Below are positions 16,170-25,698 of a stretch of 55,258 nucleotides of DNA, in pieces. The first letter of the stretch is position 1. The number at the start of each line of letters is the position of its first letter. The notes beneath the pieces are model-generated. The model was not told the DNA's origin. It saw only the letters and a program-made list of their open reading frames with translations, and did not search any database. This DNA comes from G020350405 sp964513655. GTDB taxonomy: Bacteria > Planctomycetota > Phycisphaerae > Sedimentisphaerales > Anaerobacaceae. Location: the NCBI GenBank assembly GCA_964513655.1, contig CAZENQ010000012.1:1-55258 (forward strand), read 5' to 3'. The position numbers were made by a program, and so were the translations under genes.

Positions 16170-17480
16170 TTAAACCTTCTCATTGTCCACAAGCATAAAT
16201 TTGATTTGTGCCTCAGCAACTACCGAATCGCCCACCATTGCCTTGCACCGACACTGTGCCGTTCTTTTTCTCATCCTGACCGCCTCAGCCGTAAGGACAA
16301 GCTGGTCGCCAGGAACAACAGCTTTGCGAAGCTTTACATCATCCATACTCATAAGCACCGCCAGTTTCCCCGCGTGCTCTAGTTTCTGCGCGAACAATAA
16401 GCCCGATACCTGTGCCATCGCCTCTACGACAAGAACCCCTGGCATAATAGGCGTGCCGGGAAAATGCCCCTGGAAAAATTGCTCATTGAAGCTAACGTTC
16501 TTTATACCTTTTATTCGCGTCTCGCCTTCGACCTCGACCACCTTGTCCACGAGCAAAAAAGGGTATCTGTGCGGCAGAATCTTGGCAATCTGCCGAATAT
16601 CCAAAAGTGCGTCAGTGCCTAATTTTTGCAGCCGTTCCTGTTGCTCGGCCAACTCATAGAGCCTTCTTGCAAGCTGCTGATTTAACGTGTGCCCGCTCTT
16701 GTAGGCTACTATCCTTCCCTTAACAGCCCGACCGACCAACGCAAGGTCACCAATCAAGTCAACGACTTTATGCCTGACACACTCGTCAGGAAATCTGAAA
16801 CTGTTCTTTATAGGTCCGTCTGAATCAATGACCAGAATTTCGCGAGGACCAAGATGTGTTCCCATTCCGCGAGCCTGAAACTGCTTGGCCTCAGCTTCAA
16901 GCAAAAAGGTCCGCGCCAGCGCCAGATTGTTCTCAAAACCCTCGGGCGTGACACGACAGCTAAAAATCTGTCGGTTAATACCAGTATGCCCCCCGTAATC
17001 CAAATCGTAAGTAATGTTTAATCCGTCGTCCCCATATGGAAGCGCGTATATCGACGTATCTCCGCTCGTAATGCTTACCAGTTCACTGATAACAAACTCT
17101 TTGCGCTTCTCGGTCTGCTCAACCAAACCAGCTCGTTTAAGAACTTTTAAATACTCAGCACAGCTACAGTCCGGAGACGGCAGTTCAGAGCCGTCAACTT
17201 CTATAATCATATTATCAATACCCAATGCAGCCGCCGTAGCCAGACAATGTTCGACAGTCTCTATACTCACCGAGCCCTTTTTTATCGTGGTGCGACGACT
17301 TCGCTCAGCAAGACTCGGCACCAAAGCACTTATCCGCACCGGCTCAGTAATATCAGTCCGCACAAAAACCAGCCCGGAATTCACAGGAGCAGGGCGAAAA
17401 ACAACCCTCGCTTCTTTGCCCCCAAACAAACCTCTGCCGGCGATTTTGCCTTCACCTTTTATTGTCTTTTGCAGTTTCAA
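16170..17480 (-). CDS. lpxC-fabZ: Bifunctional LpxC deacetylase / FabZ dehydratase fusion
   Basis: A 436-aa fusion of UDP-3-O-acyl-GlcNAc deacetylase (about 1-285) and 3-hydroxyacyl-ACP dehydratase (about 290-436). LpxC zinc ligands are His78 (TVEHC), His237 and Asp241 (RHKVVDLIGDL), and the general-acid His264 is in SGHTLNQQLARRL. FabZ has PHRYPFLLVD and the catalytic pair His339 and Glu353 in GHFPGTPIMPGVLVVEAMAQ. The fusion joins the committed lipid A step with the enzyme that competes for the same 3-hydroxyacyl-ACP pool, and is known from Bacteroidetes and some planctomycete-like bacteria. The start overlaps the lpxD 3' end by 29 bases. Confidence 0.95.
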   Translation of the reverse strand: MKLQKTIKGEGKIAGRGLFGGKEARVVFRPAPVNSGLVFVRTDITEPVRISALVPSLAERSRRTTIKKGSVSIETVEHCLATAAALGIDNMIIEVDGSELPSPDCSCAEYLKVLKRAGLVEQTEKRKEFVISELVSITSGDTSIYALPYGDDGLNITYDLDYGGHTGINRQIFSCRVTPEGFENNLALARTFLLEAEAKQFQARGMGTHLGPREILVIDSDGPIKNSFRFPDECVRHKVVDLIGDLALVGRAVKGRIVAYKSGHTLNQQLARRLYELAEQQERLQKLGTDALLDIRQIAKILPHRYPFLLVDKVVEVEGETRIKGIKNVSFNEQFFQGHFPGTPIMPGVLVVEAMAQVSGLLFAQKLEHAGKLAVLMSMDDVKLRKAVVPGDQLVLTAEAVRMRKRTAQCRCKAMVGDSVVAEAQIKFMLVDNEKV

Positions 17481-18492
17481 GTCTTTCTATCCTCGCGTTT
17501 AGCCGTTCTAACCGCTCAATCATCTTCGGCAAACGTTTCCTCAAAGCAATTATCCTCAGCGCCTCTCCCTTGTCGACTGCTGGCGTGCCAAACAGTCGTT
17601 TTCCGGCCGCTATATTGTGGGTAACGCCGGATTGAGCAGCAACCATTGCACCTTCGCCTATTTCTATATTATCTGTGACACCAACCTGCCCCCCCAATGA
17701 AACGCTATCACCCAGTTTACAACTGCCGGCAATACCAACCAAGGCCGCTATCAAACAGCACTTACCGATTACCACGTTATGAGCAATATGCACAAGGTTG
17801 TCTATTTTTGTCCCGGCCCCGATTATGGTGTTCCCGAATTTCGCCCTGTCAACACAGCAGTTCGCCCCAAGCTCGACAAAATCCTCAATCACCACCCCGC
17901 CGTTGTGTGGAACAAGCCTATGGGCACCATCGATAAAGGAATAACCAAAACCCACCGACCCTATTGTGGTGTTCGCCTGAATGACAACATTGTTGCCGAT
18001 TCTACAGTTGTGATAGACAACTACATTGCTATCAAGCCTACAATTTTTACCGAGCTTTGAATTTTCACCTATTTTACAGCCGCTACCAATTACGCTGTTT
18101 TCACCGATTTCGACCTTATCATCAATCACCACACCCGGCCCGATAGCAGCACCCTTGGCGATCTTCGCATCCTGTGCAATCTTCGCAGTTGGATCAATCC
18201 CTTGGGTCATAGGCTTCAAACACGGCGCAAAAATGTTCAAGGCTTCTATCAGGGCAGCATTGACATCCTCAACCATCAACTGTGGCTTGGCCAAGCCCTC
18301 AATACACTTACCGACTATAACCGCCCCGGCCCGCGACTTCTTAAGTCCGGCAACATGCCTACCATCCTTCACAAAAGTAATTGTGCTCTCACCGGCCGAC
18401 TCCACAGCCCCTACGGCACTTATCCGCCCAGAGCCATCGCCGACTAACTCCGCACCAATCTGTTGCGCCAATTGTCCAACCGTCAATTCCAT
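17452..18492 (-). CDS. lpxD: UDP-3-O-(3-hydroxyacyl)glucosamine N-acyltransferase
   Basis: Adds the N-linked acyl chain in the third step of lipid A synthesis. It has an N-terminal uridine-binding domain (MELTVGQLAQQIGAELVGDG to about residue 95), then hexapeptide repeats and the catalytic region LVHIAHNVVIGKCCLIAALV, followed by a C-terminal helix. The 346-aa length is normal. The gene overlaps lpxC-fabZ by 29 bases and follows the OmpH-like gene by about 90 bases, the usual bamA-skp-lpxD order. Confidence 0.95.
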   Translation of the reverse strand: MELTVGQLAQQIGAELVGDGSGRISAVGAVESAGESTITFVKDGRHVAGLKKSRAGAVIVGKCIEGLAKPQLMVEDVNAALIEALNIFAPCLKPMTQGIDPTAKIAQDAKIAKGAAIGPGVVIDDKVEIGENSVIGSGCKIGENSKLGKNCRLDSNVVVYHNCRIGNNVVIQANTTIGSVGFGYSFIDGAHRLVPHNGGVVIEDFVELGANCCVDRAKFGNTIIGAGTKIDNLVHIAHNVVIGKCCLIAALVGIAGSCKLGDSVSLGGQVGVTDNIEIGEGAMVAAQSGVTHNIAAGKRLFGTPAVDKGEALRIIALRKRLPKMIERLERLNARIERLETAKDNKR

Positions 18493-18583
18493 GGCAAAAC
18501 CAAAACTCCGATAACAAAATCTACAAACAAACCCAAAACGTACCTGTTCATCCCAGGCCCCTCAATGTCATTTCTGCACTTTA

Positions 18584-19174
18584 CTATTTCTCTTCGTCCA
18601 CTCGATTCATAACCTCCTCGGTAATATCCAAACAGCCGCCGCTATAAAGCACCTTATGCGTCCTGATGGTCATCATAAGCTCCTGAGCACTCAACGCAGG
18701 CAACGCAGGGCCATCGTTTTCAAACACAACGTCCAAACCCTTTTGCTTCGCAACCTCACTGGTTTCTCGCAAAATGTCTGTATAGAGCTGCTCCGTCCAT
18801 ATCTGGTCTTTCATCGCCATCTGCTGTTTATGAAATTCCTGCCGGGCCTGGAAGCTGGCCTGCTTTTCAAGTATCCCCTTCATCAGCTCCAGATGGTCAC
18901 TGCTGCCAGCCTTTAACGCTTTGAGCCCCGCTTCCTCAACTTCAATCTCTTTTTTTAGCTTGTCTAATTCGGTAATGATTTTATCCTGTTCGGCGGCCGC
19001 TTCCTGCCTATACCTGACATTTCTTTTGCAATCCTGAAAGATTTGCCGAATACCGACAACACCAATTTTAGTCTCAGGTCTCTGGTTTTCGGGGCCGGCC
19101 CGACTGTATTGATACCCCATAAACAAAACAACCACACCTATCAAACCACTCAAAAATACTCCCTTGGCCCTCAT
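18584..19174 (-). CDS. OmpH/Skp-family periplasmic chaperone
   Basis: A 196-aa exported protein with an N-terminal hydrophobic signal or anchor (GVFLSGLIGVVVLFMGY), a short beta segment (KIGVVGIRQIFQDC) and a long charged coiled coil (about 50-130). It ends with the typical LDVVFENDGPALP block. The family holds unfolded outer-membrane proteins and delivers them to BamA. Its place between bamA and lpxD supports the call. The signal sequence lacks a clear cleavage site, so it may stay membrane-anchored. Confidence 0.9.
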   Translation of the reverse strand: MRAKGVFLSGLIGVVVLFMGYQYSRAGPENQRPETKIGVVGIRQIFQDCKRNVRYRQEAAAEQDKIITELDKLKKEIEVEEAGLKALKAGSSDHLELMKGILEKQASFQARQEFHKQQMAMKDQIWTEQLYTDILRETSEVAKQKGLDVVFENDGPALPALSAQELMMTIRTHKVLYSGGCLDITEEVMNRVDEEK

Positions 19175-19241
19175 AAGTAACCCTTTCTACATTCATACTC
19201 TCTTGTAATACGTTCAACGATAACAGCTAAAACACGGCCAA

Positions 19242-21587
19242 TCAAAACAACCTTCCCACAGAGAAACTGAAAACCTGAGTATCATCCTCATCTTCCTCCA
19301 TCAACGGCCCGGCAAGTTCAAATCTCATCGGTACAGGCCCAAACCATTGAGGAATGAGTATCTGTATCCCCACCCCCGCCGCAACGCGGTAGCTCCCGGA
19401 ATCAATAGCTCCACTGTCAACGAAAATCAACGCCGACAGCCCTTCGCCTACCAAGGGTACAATTACCTCAGCGCTGGCCAGAAATATCCAGTCACTGCCT
19501 ATCGGGTCTTCACGCTCAGTGCTGGTACTGGGAAGCGTCGGCAAACCTCTCGTACTTACACCTCGATAATCAAAACCCCTGATCCCGTAAAGACCAGAGC
19601 CGCCTCCATAAAACTTCTCAAAGGGCGGCGCGTCACCTACAGTACTTGCTCCGAGCAGCTTCGTCGCCAGAACAGTCTTTCGCTCAGCCAAATCTTCGTG
19701 AAGCGTCCGGTAACGTCGGTAAATGCCGCTCACTATCCCGAAGGTATGGTCGCCCCCAACCTGCTCGTAGCTGGCATCAAACGTGTAGCCCTCGCTGGGA
19801 CTAAACCTGTCATCAGTAAGGTCTCTGCCGATACCAAGCTTGATTCCCGCAAGAGCATTATCGCCCTCAACTTCTTCGATTTCCTTGGGAGCATCGGGCT
19901 CAATATCATCAATATTTACATTCTCCACTCTAAAACTGATACTTCGGCGCCAGCGGTTCTTATATCGCCTCTCGAACCCAACATATCCTTTCAGCCTGTT
20001 CTCGTCATAGCTTTCCCTTTCTCTTTCCCAACTTGAGCCAACTACACTAAGCGATACCGGCTCGTTCTTAAAGTATGGCTCAGTAAAGCTAATCAAAAAC
20101 TCACTGACCTCGGTTCCAGGCTGTAGCGCAATTCTAAGACTCTGACCCGCGCCCCTGAACGCCCGGCCGGTGATAAACTCCCTAAAGCTTTCCGGCCAGT
20201 CACTAATATCGAAATTCCTCTCCTCATAAACGACCTGGCCTATAAGGCCCAGATCCGTCGCTGCACCGGCTCCGACCATCACCATACCTGTCTGGCCTTC
20301 TACTATGCTCACCTGAGCATCCCTCTGGCCAAGAACCTCACCGGCCGGCGTAATAGTCGCCGATTCCGCTAAGACCATCCTTTGTACCCTTCTTTCCAAT
20401 TGGCCGCTGCCGTCCCCTCGCGCGCCGTGGGCATTGTACCACTGGCCCGGCTGAAACTCGTACTCGTCAAGAACTCGTCGAACCACCTTATCGTGCGTCC
20501 GTTCGTTTCCCGCTATATTTACCCTGCCAATCCGAAAACGCTCCCCCTCGCTTATTGCAAATTCAACACTGACCTCATTTCCCGGAACAAACTTAACGTG
20601 ACGCTCAACTCCTGCGTCGATAAAGCCAATTTCACGATAAAGTTTAAGCAACTGCCTGACATCCGACTTCGCCTTTTGCTCACTATAGACTTGCCCCTGC
20701 TCTAACCTCAACTCAGCCTGCAATTGGCTCTCTTCGAAGTGCCTCATACCTGTGAAGTCGATTCTTTCGACCGTGTAAACCGGCCCCTCATCAATCGCGA
20801 AAGTTATGCGGACTTTTCTCCTTTCCGGGCTGAACTGGCGTTCCGCCTTCACGACGGCATCCAAAAATCCCCTTTTGTAATAGATATCCTGAAGCTTCGC
20901 CGTGTCCTCGTTCACCCTTTTCTCGGTGTAGTACTTCGGCCAAAAAAGAAACTTCCTCGTCCGGGTTTTCACAGCCTTCTTAAGAGACTTGGTTTTTAAA
21001 CCCTCGTTACCGCTGAACTTGACCGCTGCTATTTTGACTCTCGGCCCCTCAGAAATAGTATAAACCACTTCGCCTCTCGACAACTTCTCGGCATCGAGGG
21101 TGACGCGGGCAAAAGCAAATCCTTGTTTGCGATAAAACTCAGCGACGGCATCCGAACCCGTCTCAATTATAATCGGGTCGAGGTAATCGCCTACCTTAAA
21201 GTCCAGCTTTCTCTGCAAAGTTTTGGCCTTCTGCCTTCGGTTGCCGACAAAAACAATCGACCTGACGAGATTTCTCTCCACAACAACGAAGGTAAGTTGA
21301 ATTCTGTTTTCTACAACTGCGGTATTGTAATAGGCATAGTCAACACCATCCAGTCCGGCTATGCGCCTGGCGTCTTCAGCGGCCGTGGCCGGGTCAAACA
21401 ACTCCCCCACCCTGCTGCGGACCCTCGATAAAATCTGCGCACTGCTGATACTGACATTGCCCGCCACTCGAATACTACCTACTGCAAGTTCTTCTATCCG
21501 GCTTTCCATCTCCTGGCTCTCCCCATAGACCGAACTCGAACCTAAAACCACAATCGATAAAAAAACAATCGCAAAGGACTTCTTCAT
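19242..21587 (-). CDS. bamA: Outer membrane protein assembly factor BamA (Omp85)
   Basis: The central pore of the BAM complex, inserting beta-barrel proteins in the outer membrane. The 781-aa precursor has a signal peptide (KKSFAIVFLSIVVLGSSS), about five POTRA-like repeats (residues 35 to about 400; examples SIRVAGNVSISSAQILSRVR and IGRVNIAGNERTHDKVVRRV) and a 16-strand barrel. The barrel contains the lid-loop-type segment GGSGLYGIRGFDYRG and ends in an aromatic (SFSVGRLF), the outer-membrane sorting signal. It follows dnaB by 58 bases and heads the envelope cluster. Confidence 0.95.
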   Translation of the reverse strand: MKKSFAIVFLSIVVLGSSSVYGESQEMESRIEELAVGSIRVAGNVSISSAQILSRVRSRVGELFDPATAAEDARRIAGLDGVDYAYYNTAVVENRIQLTFVVVERNLVRSIVFVGNRRQKAKTLQRKLDFKVGDYLDPIIIETGSDAVAEFYRKQGFAFARVTLDAEKLSRGEVVYTISEGPRVKIAAVKFSGNEGLKTKSLKKAVKTRTRKFLFWPKYYTEKRVNEDTAKLQDIYYKRGFLDAVVKAERQFSPERRKVRITFAIDEGPVYTVERIDFTGMRHFEESQLQAELRLEQGQVYSEQKAKSDVRQLLKLYREIGFIDAGVERHVKFVPGNEVSVEFAISEGERFRIGRVNIAGNERTHDKVVRRVLDEYEFQPGQWYNAHGARGDGSGQLERRVQRMVLAESATITPAGEVLGQRDAQVSIVEGQTGMVMVGAGAATDLGLIGQVVYEERNFDISDWPESFREFITGRAFRGAGQSLRIALQPGTEVSEFLISFTEPYFKNEPVSLSVVGSSWERERESYDENRLKGYVGFERRYKNRWRRSISFRVENVNIDDIEPDAPKEIEEVEGDNALAGIKLGIGRDLTDDRFSPSEGYTFDASYEQVGGDHTFGIVSGIYRRYRTLHEDLAERKTVLATKLLGASTVGDAPPFEKFYGGGSGLYGIRGFDYRGVSTRGLPTLPSTSTEREDPIGSDWIFLASAEVIVPLVGEGLSALIFVDSGAIDSGSYRVAAGVGIQILIPQWFGPVPMRFELAGPLMEEDEDDTQVFSFSVGRLF

Positions 21588-21645
21588 TCAGTCTCGCTCC
21601 AAAATCCTTTTGCACTGGCTTGTGCCACGAGAAACACCAGAGCAA

Positions 21646-23076
21646 CTAAAATGGCACCTCTTGGTCCTTCACCTGAGAGGCGTTTTCAAACCGGGTAAAT
21701 TTCTCCCTAAATATCAAATCCACTCTTCCCGTCGGGCCGTTCCGTTGTTTCGCTATTATCAATTCAGCCGTATTGTTCTCCACATAATCCGGCTCATTAC
21801 GGCGGTAGTAATCTTCACGATGAAGCAGCATAACCACGTCGGCGTCCTGCTCGATGCTGCCGCTCTCACGCAAATCACTCATCCTCGGCCGATGACCCTC
21901 CCTGCCTTCCGGGGAGCGATTCAACTGGCTCAGCACCACCACAGGGATATTCAGCTCCCTGGCCAGTGCCTTGACATATCTCGAAATAGTGGCGATTTCC
22001 TGCTGGCGTGACTCCACCCTGCCCGCACCTAAATGCATCAACTGCAAATAGTCCACTACGATACAGCGTATACCATGGCGGCTCTTTAACCTTCGTGCCT
22101 TGGCACGAAGCTCCAGTGGTGTAAGCGTCGAGGTATCGTCGATATAAATTGGTGCATCATACAACTCGCCGGACACTGCTTTCAGCGTTTCATAGTGCTC
22201 AGTATCTAACATGCCCTTTCTGACCTTTTGGGCGTCTATTTCACTCCTGCTGCACAAAAACCGCTCAGCCAACTGCTGCTTGCTCGTTTCCAGCGAAAAT
22301 ATGGCAACCGGTACCTTCTCAGCTACGCCGATATATTCAGCGATATTCAGCACCAGAGATGTCTTTCCCATACTGGGTCGACCGGCAATGATTATCATCT
22401 CGCCGCTCTGCAAACCACACGTCAACTCATCAAGCGCAAGATAGCCGGTCGCCAAACCAGTAACTACGCCGCCCTGGCGCTTCTCTATAAGCTCATAAGC
22501 CTGGATAACCAAATCTTTTAACTCAACAGCAGAACCGCTTATCTTTTTATCAGTGACAGCGAAAATCTTCCTCTCGGCTTCATCGAGCGTTTCACTGGGC
22601 TCACCCCTCTGGCTGTACGCATCGTCTAAGATTTCACTGGCTGCGGCAATCATCTCACGAAGCAACATCTTGTCTTTTACAATCCCGGTGTAATAGGCCA
22701 CGTTGGCACTGGAAGGAACAGAGTCCATAACTTTGCCGATATACTCCACCCCGCCGACCTCGTCTAGATGCTTGCGCTTTTTCAGCTCATCGCGAAGTAA
22801 CACCGCATCGATGGCCTCGCTTTTATTTTTTTCATAAAGCCCGACTAGAGCGTCGAAGATAAGCTGATGCTCGATCCGGTAAAAGGCCTCTGCGCTGAGC
22901 GTCTCGACAACCTCACTAATACACTCCGGGTCGATTATCATCGAGCCTAACACCGCCGCCTCTGCTTCTAACGATTCCGGCATATGGCGAGTTGCAAACA
23001 GCTCACCTCTGCTCGCAAGCGCAGAGCCCTTAGCATCCCCCCTTTCACCTGTACCTACCCTGGCCATCTTGTCCAT
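21646..23076 (-). CDS. dnaB: Replicative DNA helicase DnaB
   Basis: Hexameric 5'-3' helicase of the replication fork. The N-terminal domain begins at PESLEAEAAVLGSMIIDPEC. The RecA-like domain has Walker A (AGRPSMGKTSLVLNIA), Walker B (CIVVDYLQLMHL), SQLNRSPEGREGHRPRMSDL and the arginine-finger region KQRNGPTGRVDL. The ATG at 23076 is chosen because GGGAG lies 6-7 bases upstream; an ORF extension to 23121 lacks the usual N terminus. It sits downstream of rplI, a widespread gene order. Confidence 0.96.
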   Translation of the reverse strand: MDKMARVGTGERGDAKGSALASRGELFATRHMPESLEAEAAVLGSMIIDPECISEVVETLSAEAFYRIEHQLIFDALVGLYEKNKSEAIDAVLLRDELKKRKHLDEVGGVEYIGKVMDSVPSSANVAYYTGIVKDKMLLREMIAAASEILDDAYSQRGEPSETLDEAERKIFAVTDKKISGSAVELKDLVIQAYELIEKRQGGVVTGLATGYLALDELTCGLQSGEMIIIAGRPSMGKTSLVLNIAEYIGVAEKVPVAIFSLETSKQQLAERFLCSRSEIDAQKVRKGMLDTEHYETLKAVSGELYDAPIYIDDTSTLTPLELRAKARRLKSRHGIRCIVVDYLQLMHLGAGRVESRQQEIATISRYVKALARELNIPVVVLSQLNRSPEGREGHRPRMSDLRESGSIEQDADVVMLLHREDYYRRNEPDYVENNTAELIIAKQRNGPTGRVDLIFREKFTRFENASQVKDQEVPF

Positions 23077-23156
23077 TTCCATCTCCCTGCAACAACTACG
23101 CCGAACCCAACTTTGCAACAAGCTACAAAATGGGAACAGTTAAATCTTCACCAAAT

Positions 23157-23630
23157 TTAAACCTCACCTGCTTTTGGCTCTTCATCCTGTTTGGCCACGA
23201 CAACAACGCTGACCGTGGCCGTCAGGTCTGTGCCAAACTTCAAGCTGACGCTGTGCGTCCCTACCTGTTTTATATGTTCGGGCAGTTTCACAACATCGTC
23301 CGCCACTTCAAAACCCTGCTCACGCAGATTCGCCGCAATATCACGAGAGCCCACCGAGCCAAACAAAATCCCCTGCTCATTGGCCTTGGCGGCGACAACA
23401 GCCTCGGCCCCCTCAACCGCCGCTGCTACCTCCTCAAGACGCCCCTTGGCAACCTTCCGCTGTTCTGCCCGCTTGGCCTTTTCTTTGGCCAATGCCTTCA
23501 AATTCGCCTCAGTCGGCACAATCGCCAGACCCTGCGGCAAAAGATAATTCCTTGCATAACCCGTGCGCACTTCCACAACATCGCCCAGCCAGCCAAGCGC
23601 CGCAACATCCTCACAAAGCAAAACCCTCAT
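23157..23630 (-). CDS. rplI: 50S ribosomal protein L9
   Basis: A 157-aa L9. The N domain begins MRVLLCEDVAALGWLGDVVE and contains VRTGYARNYLLPQGLA, followed by the long Lys/Ala/Glu linker helix. The C-terminal domain has ILFGSVGSRDIAANLREQG. A GAGGT sequence 8 bases upstream fixes the start at 23630 rather than further upstream. It lies between rpsR and dnaB in the rpsF-ssb-rpsR-rplI block. Confidence 0.97.
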   Translation of the reverse strand: MRVLLCEDVAALGWLGDVVEVRTGYARNYLLPQGLAIVPTEANLKALAKEKAKRAEQRKVAKGRLEEVAAAVEGAEAVVAAKANEQGILFGSVGSRDIAANLREQGFEVADDVVKLPEHIKQVGTHSVSLKFGTDLTATVSVVVVAKQDEEPKAGEV

Positions 23631-23665
23631 ATACAATACCTCATACCTTCTCACCAGTGTCCGAT

Positions 23666-23926
23666 TCACGCGGTAAACGGCAACAACGCCATATACCTGG
23701 CACGCTTAATGGCCTTTTTCACTTTACGCTGGCACCCGGCACAATTGCCGCTTCGCTTGCGAGAGTATATCTTGCCGCGATGGGTCAACAGCTTCGACAA
23801 GGTCTCAATGTTCTTATAATCGACATACTTCTCGCCCCTTCGGCAAAAACGACACTGCGTTTGCTCCCGCGCGCCTACATAGCCCGCTTTTCTTCTAGTT
23901 TCCCTCTTTCTTTTTATCACTACCAT
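23666..23926 (-). CDS. rpsR: 30S ribosomal protein S18 (zinc-binding form)
   Basis: An 86-aa S18 with the core YKNIETLSKLLTHRGKIYSR. It keeps two Cys pairs (CRFC and CAGC), so it is the zinc-binding (C+) paralogue type. The start at 23926 gives the usual basic N terminus and follows GGAAAAGA. Confidence 0.96.
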   Translation of the reverse strand: MVVIKRKRETRRKAGYVGAREQTQCRFCRRGEKYVDYKNIETLSKLLTHRGKIYSRKRSGNCAGCQRKVKKAIKRARYMALLPFTA

Positions 23927-24031
23927 TCTTTTCCCGTCTGTTATCTCACCAAAAACCAACTAAATTCAATCATGTATCGTACGGCATATCTGCTCTGACG
24001 CCATACCCAATTCCCACGGCACAACACGAGA

Positions 24032-24460
24032 TTAAAACGGTATATCATCCCCGGCTGCGCCGACATTCTCAATATCCCGATCCTCTCGAGGGCTCTGCTG
24101 TTCCGCTCCTTGCTCAACCTTCCTGCCCGCTGGACCTGACAAAAACTGAAACTTCTCCACCGTAACCCGGTGTTTGCTGCGCTTCGTGCCGTCCTGAGCC
24201 GTCCAGGTATCAAAGGTCAGCCTGCCCTCAACAAATAGCGCCTGGCCTTTTGTCAGGTACTTGTTTATATTCTCAGCCTGCCGACCAAACGCCCGACAGT
24301 CCACAAAACATGTCTCCTCCCTCGCCTCGCCATCTTTGCCTGTCCACTTGCGGTTCACCGCCAGACCGAACTCTACCACGGCCGTCTGGCTCGGCAAATA
24401 TGACAACTGCGGGTCGCGCGTAAGATTGCCTATCAGCAAGACCTTATTAAAATTCGCCAT
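24032..24460 (-). CDS. ssb: Single-stranded DNA-binding protein
   Basis: A 142-aa SSB with an OB fold (MANFNKVLLIGNLTRDPQLS, then TCFVDCRAFGRQAENINKYL) and a short acidic tail. It ends DDIPF, the conserved tip that binds replication and repair partners. GGGGAG sits 8 bases upstream of the ATG at 24460. The gene is between rpsF and rpsR, as in many bacteria. Confidence 0.96.
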   Translation of the reverse strand: MANFNKVLLIGNLTRDPQLSYLPSQTAVVEFGLAVNRKWTGKDGEAREETCFVDCRAFGRQAENINKYLTKGQALFVEGRLTFDTWTAQDGTKRSKHRVTVEKFQFLSGPAGRKVEQGAEQQSPREDRDIENVGAAGDDIPF

Positions 24461-24512
24461 ATCCAAACTCCCCTTTCCAATCAATAATCCAATAGTTAGT
24501 AATCAATATACG

Positions 24513-25019
24513 TTAATCAACCTTTCCCACATCCTCTGTCTCCTCCTGCTCTGATTCAGTACTCTCCAAGGCCGCAGCAACCGGCTTGCCGTCTATCTTG
24601 CCTGAGTCCTCGGCATCTACCTGTTCCGATTCGGTCCCTTTGACCGCCTCCGAAACGGGCTTTCGCCTCGGCTTCTCAGCCGCTCCGGCAGGAGTATCTT
24701 TCTCGATATCGGCCTCACTCAGATGCTCGGCAGAAAGTATCAAAACACGCATAATACGCTCCGAGAGCTGGACGTCCCTCTCAATCTCCCGAATCCTGCC
24801 GCCTTCCGCATTAAAATAACTAAGGATATACATGCCCCTGGCTTTGCCGTCAATCTCATAAGCCAGTCGCCTGTCCTCCCATTTGCGTATCGAGACAATC
24901 TCCGCCCCCGCCCGCTCAAGCACATTTTTGACAGCCGCATTAACACCGTCCCAATCCGCCGCTGCATCAGCCGAATCAATCAAAAACATAGCCTCATAAA
25001 GTTTTTTCACAGTTACCAA
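24513..25019 (-). CDS. rpsF: 30S ribosomal protein S6 with acidic repeat tail
   Basis: The S6 core is about residues 1-100 (KKLYEAMFLIDSADAAADWD, RKWEDRRLAYEIDGKARGMY). It is followed by a 68-residue acidic tail in which the unit TESEQ-(4 aa)-ED-GK-D occurs twice. The start is TTG at 25019, supported by GGGAGG 8 bases upstream; a GTG three codons in would be too far from that site. Acidic S6 tails are known (E. coli adds glutamates to S6 by RimK), but a genome-encoded repeated tail is less usual. Confidence 0.94.
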   Translation of the reverse strand: MVTVKKLYEAMFLIDSADAAADWDGVNAAVKNVLERAGAEIVSIRKWEDRRLAYEIDGKARGMYILSYFNAEGGRIREIERDVQLSERIMRVLILSAEHLSEADIEKDTPAGAAEKPRRKPVSEAVKGTESEQVDAEDSGKIDGKPVAAALESTESEQEETEDVGKVD

Positions 25020-25101
25020 ACCAATTACCTCCCACTAAATAAAACCAAAAACCATAAAACATTACCTGCCAATTCCAATTTTACAACCTTAACTCCAAAG
25101 C

Positions 25102-25677
25102 TCATGCCCTATTAAAGTTATTCATGGCTGCCTCGATGCCGTATTCAATCCAGCAAAGCACCGCCTCTCGAGCCTTCGCAATCGCCTCATCCAGCAGCGC
25201 CCTTTGTGCCTTCGTCGGTTTATCGAGAACGTAGTCCACGGCATCTTCCTCACCGCATGGGCCTATGCCTATTCGCAAACGGTTCACATCCTCGCTGCCA
25301 AGCTTCTCAACAACATCAGCTAGCCCTTTATGCCCGCCGGCAGAACCCCCCGCTCTGATCCTTATCCTGCCCGGCTCCAAATCCATGTCATCGCTTACCA
25401 CAAGCAAATCACTCAGCCCAAGCTTGTAAAAACCTGCCGCCGTCGCAACAACCTGGCCGCTGCAGTTCATAAACCACATCGGCTTCAAAAATATTAACTT
25501 TTTATCTGCAAATTCACCCTGGCCCAAACAGGCACCGAACTTCTTCTTTTTTACATCTATTTCCAACGTCTCAGCCAGCGAATCTATCACTCTAAAACCG
25601 GCATTGTGCCGAGTATCAATATACTCCTTTCCCGGATTACCCAGGCCCACAACCATTTTAGTCTCAGGCCTATACAT
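25102..25677 (-). CDS. pth: Peptidyl-tRNA hydrolase
   Basis: Releases tRNA from peptidyl-tRNAs dropped by the ribosome. The 191-aa protein has VGLGNPGKEYIDTRHNAGF with the catalytic His, PMWFMNCSGQ (binding Asn), and VVSDDMDLEPGRIRIRAGGS followed by GGHKGL. It follows rplY by about 20 bases, a common gene pair, and precedes rpsF. Confidence 0.97.
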   Translation of the reverse strand: MYRPETKMVVGLGNPGKEYIDTRHNAGFRVIDSLAETLEIDVKKKKFGACLGQGEFADKKLIFLKPMWFMNCSGQVVATAAGFYKLGLSDLLVVSDDMDLEPGRIRIRAGGSAGGHKGLADVVEKLGSEDVNRLRIGIGPCGEEDAVDYVLDKPTKAQRALLDEAIAKAREAVLCWIEYGIEAAMNNFNRA

Positions 25678-25698
25678 TTATTCCCAACGCCAAAGACG

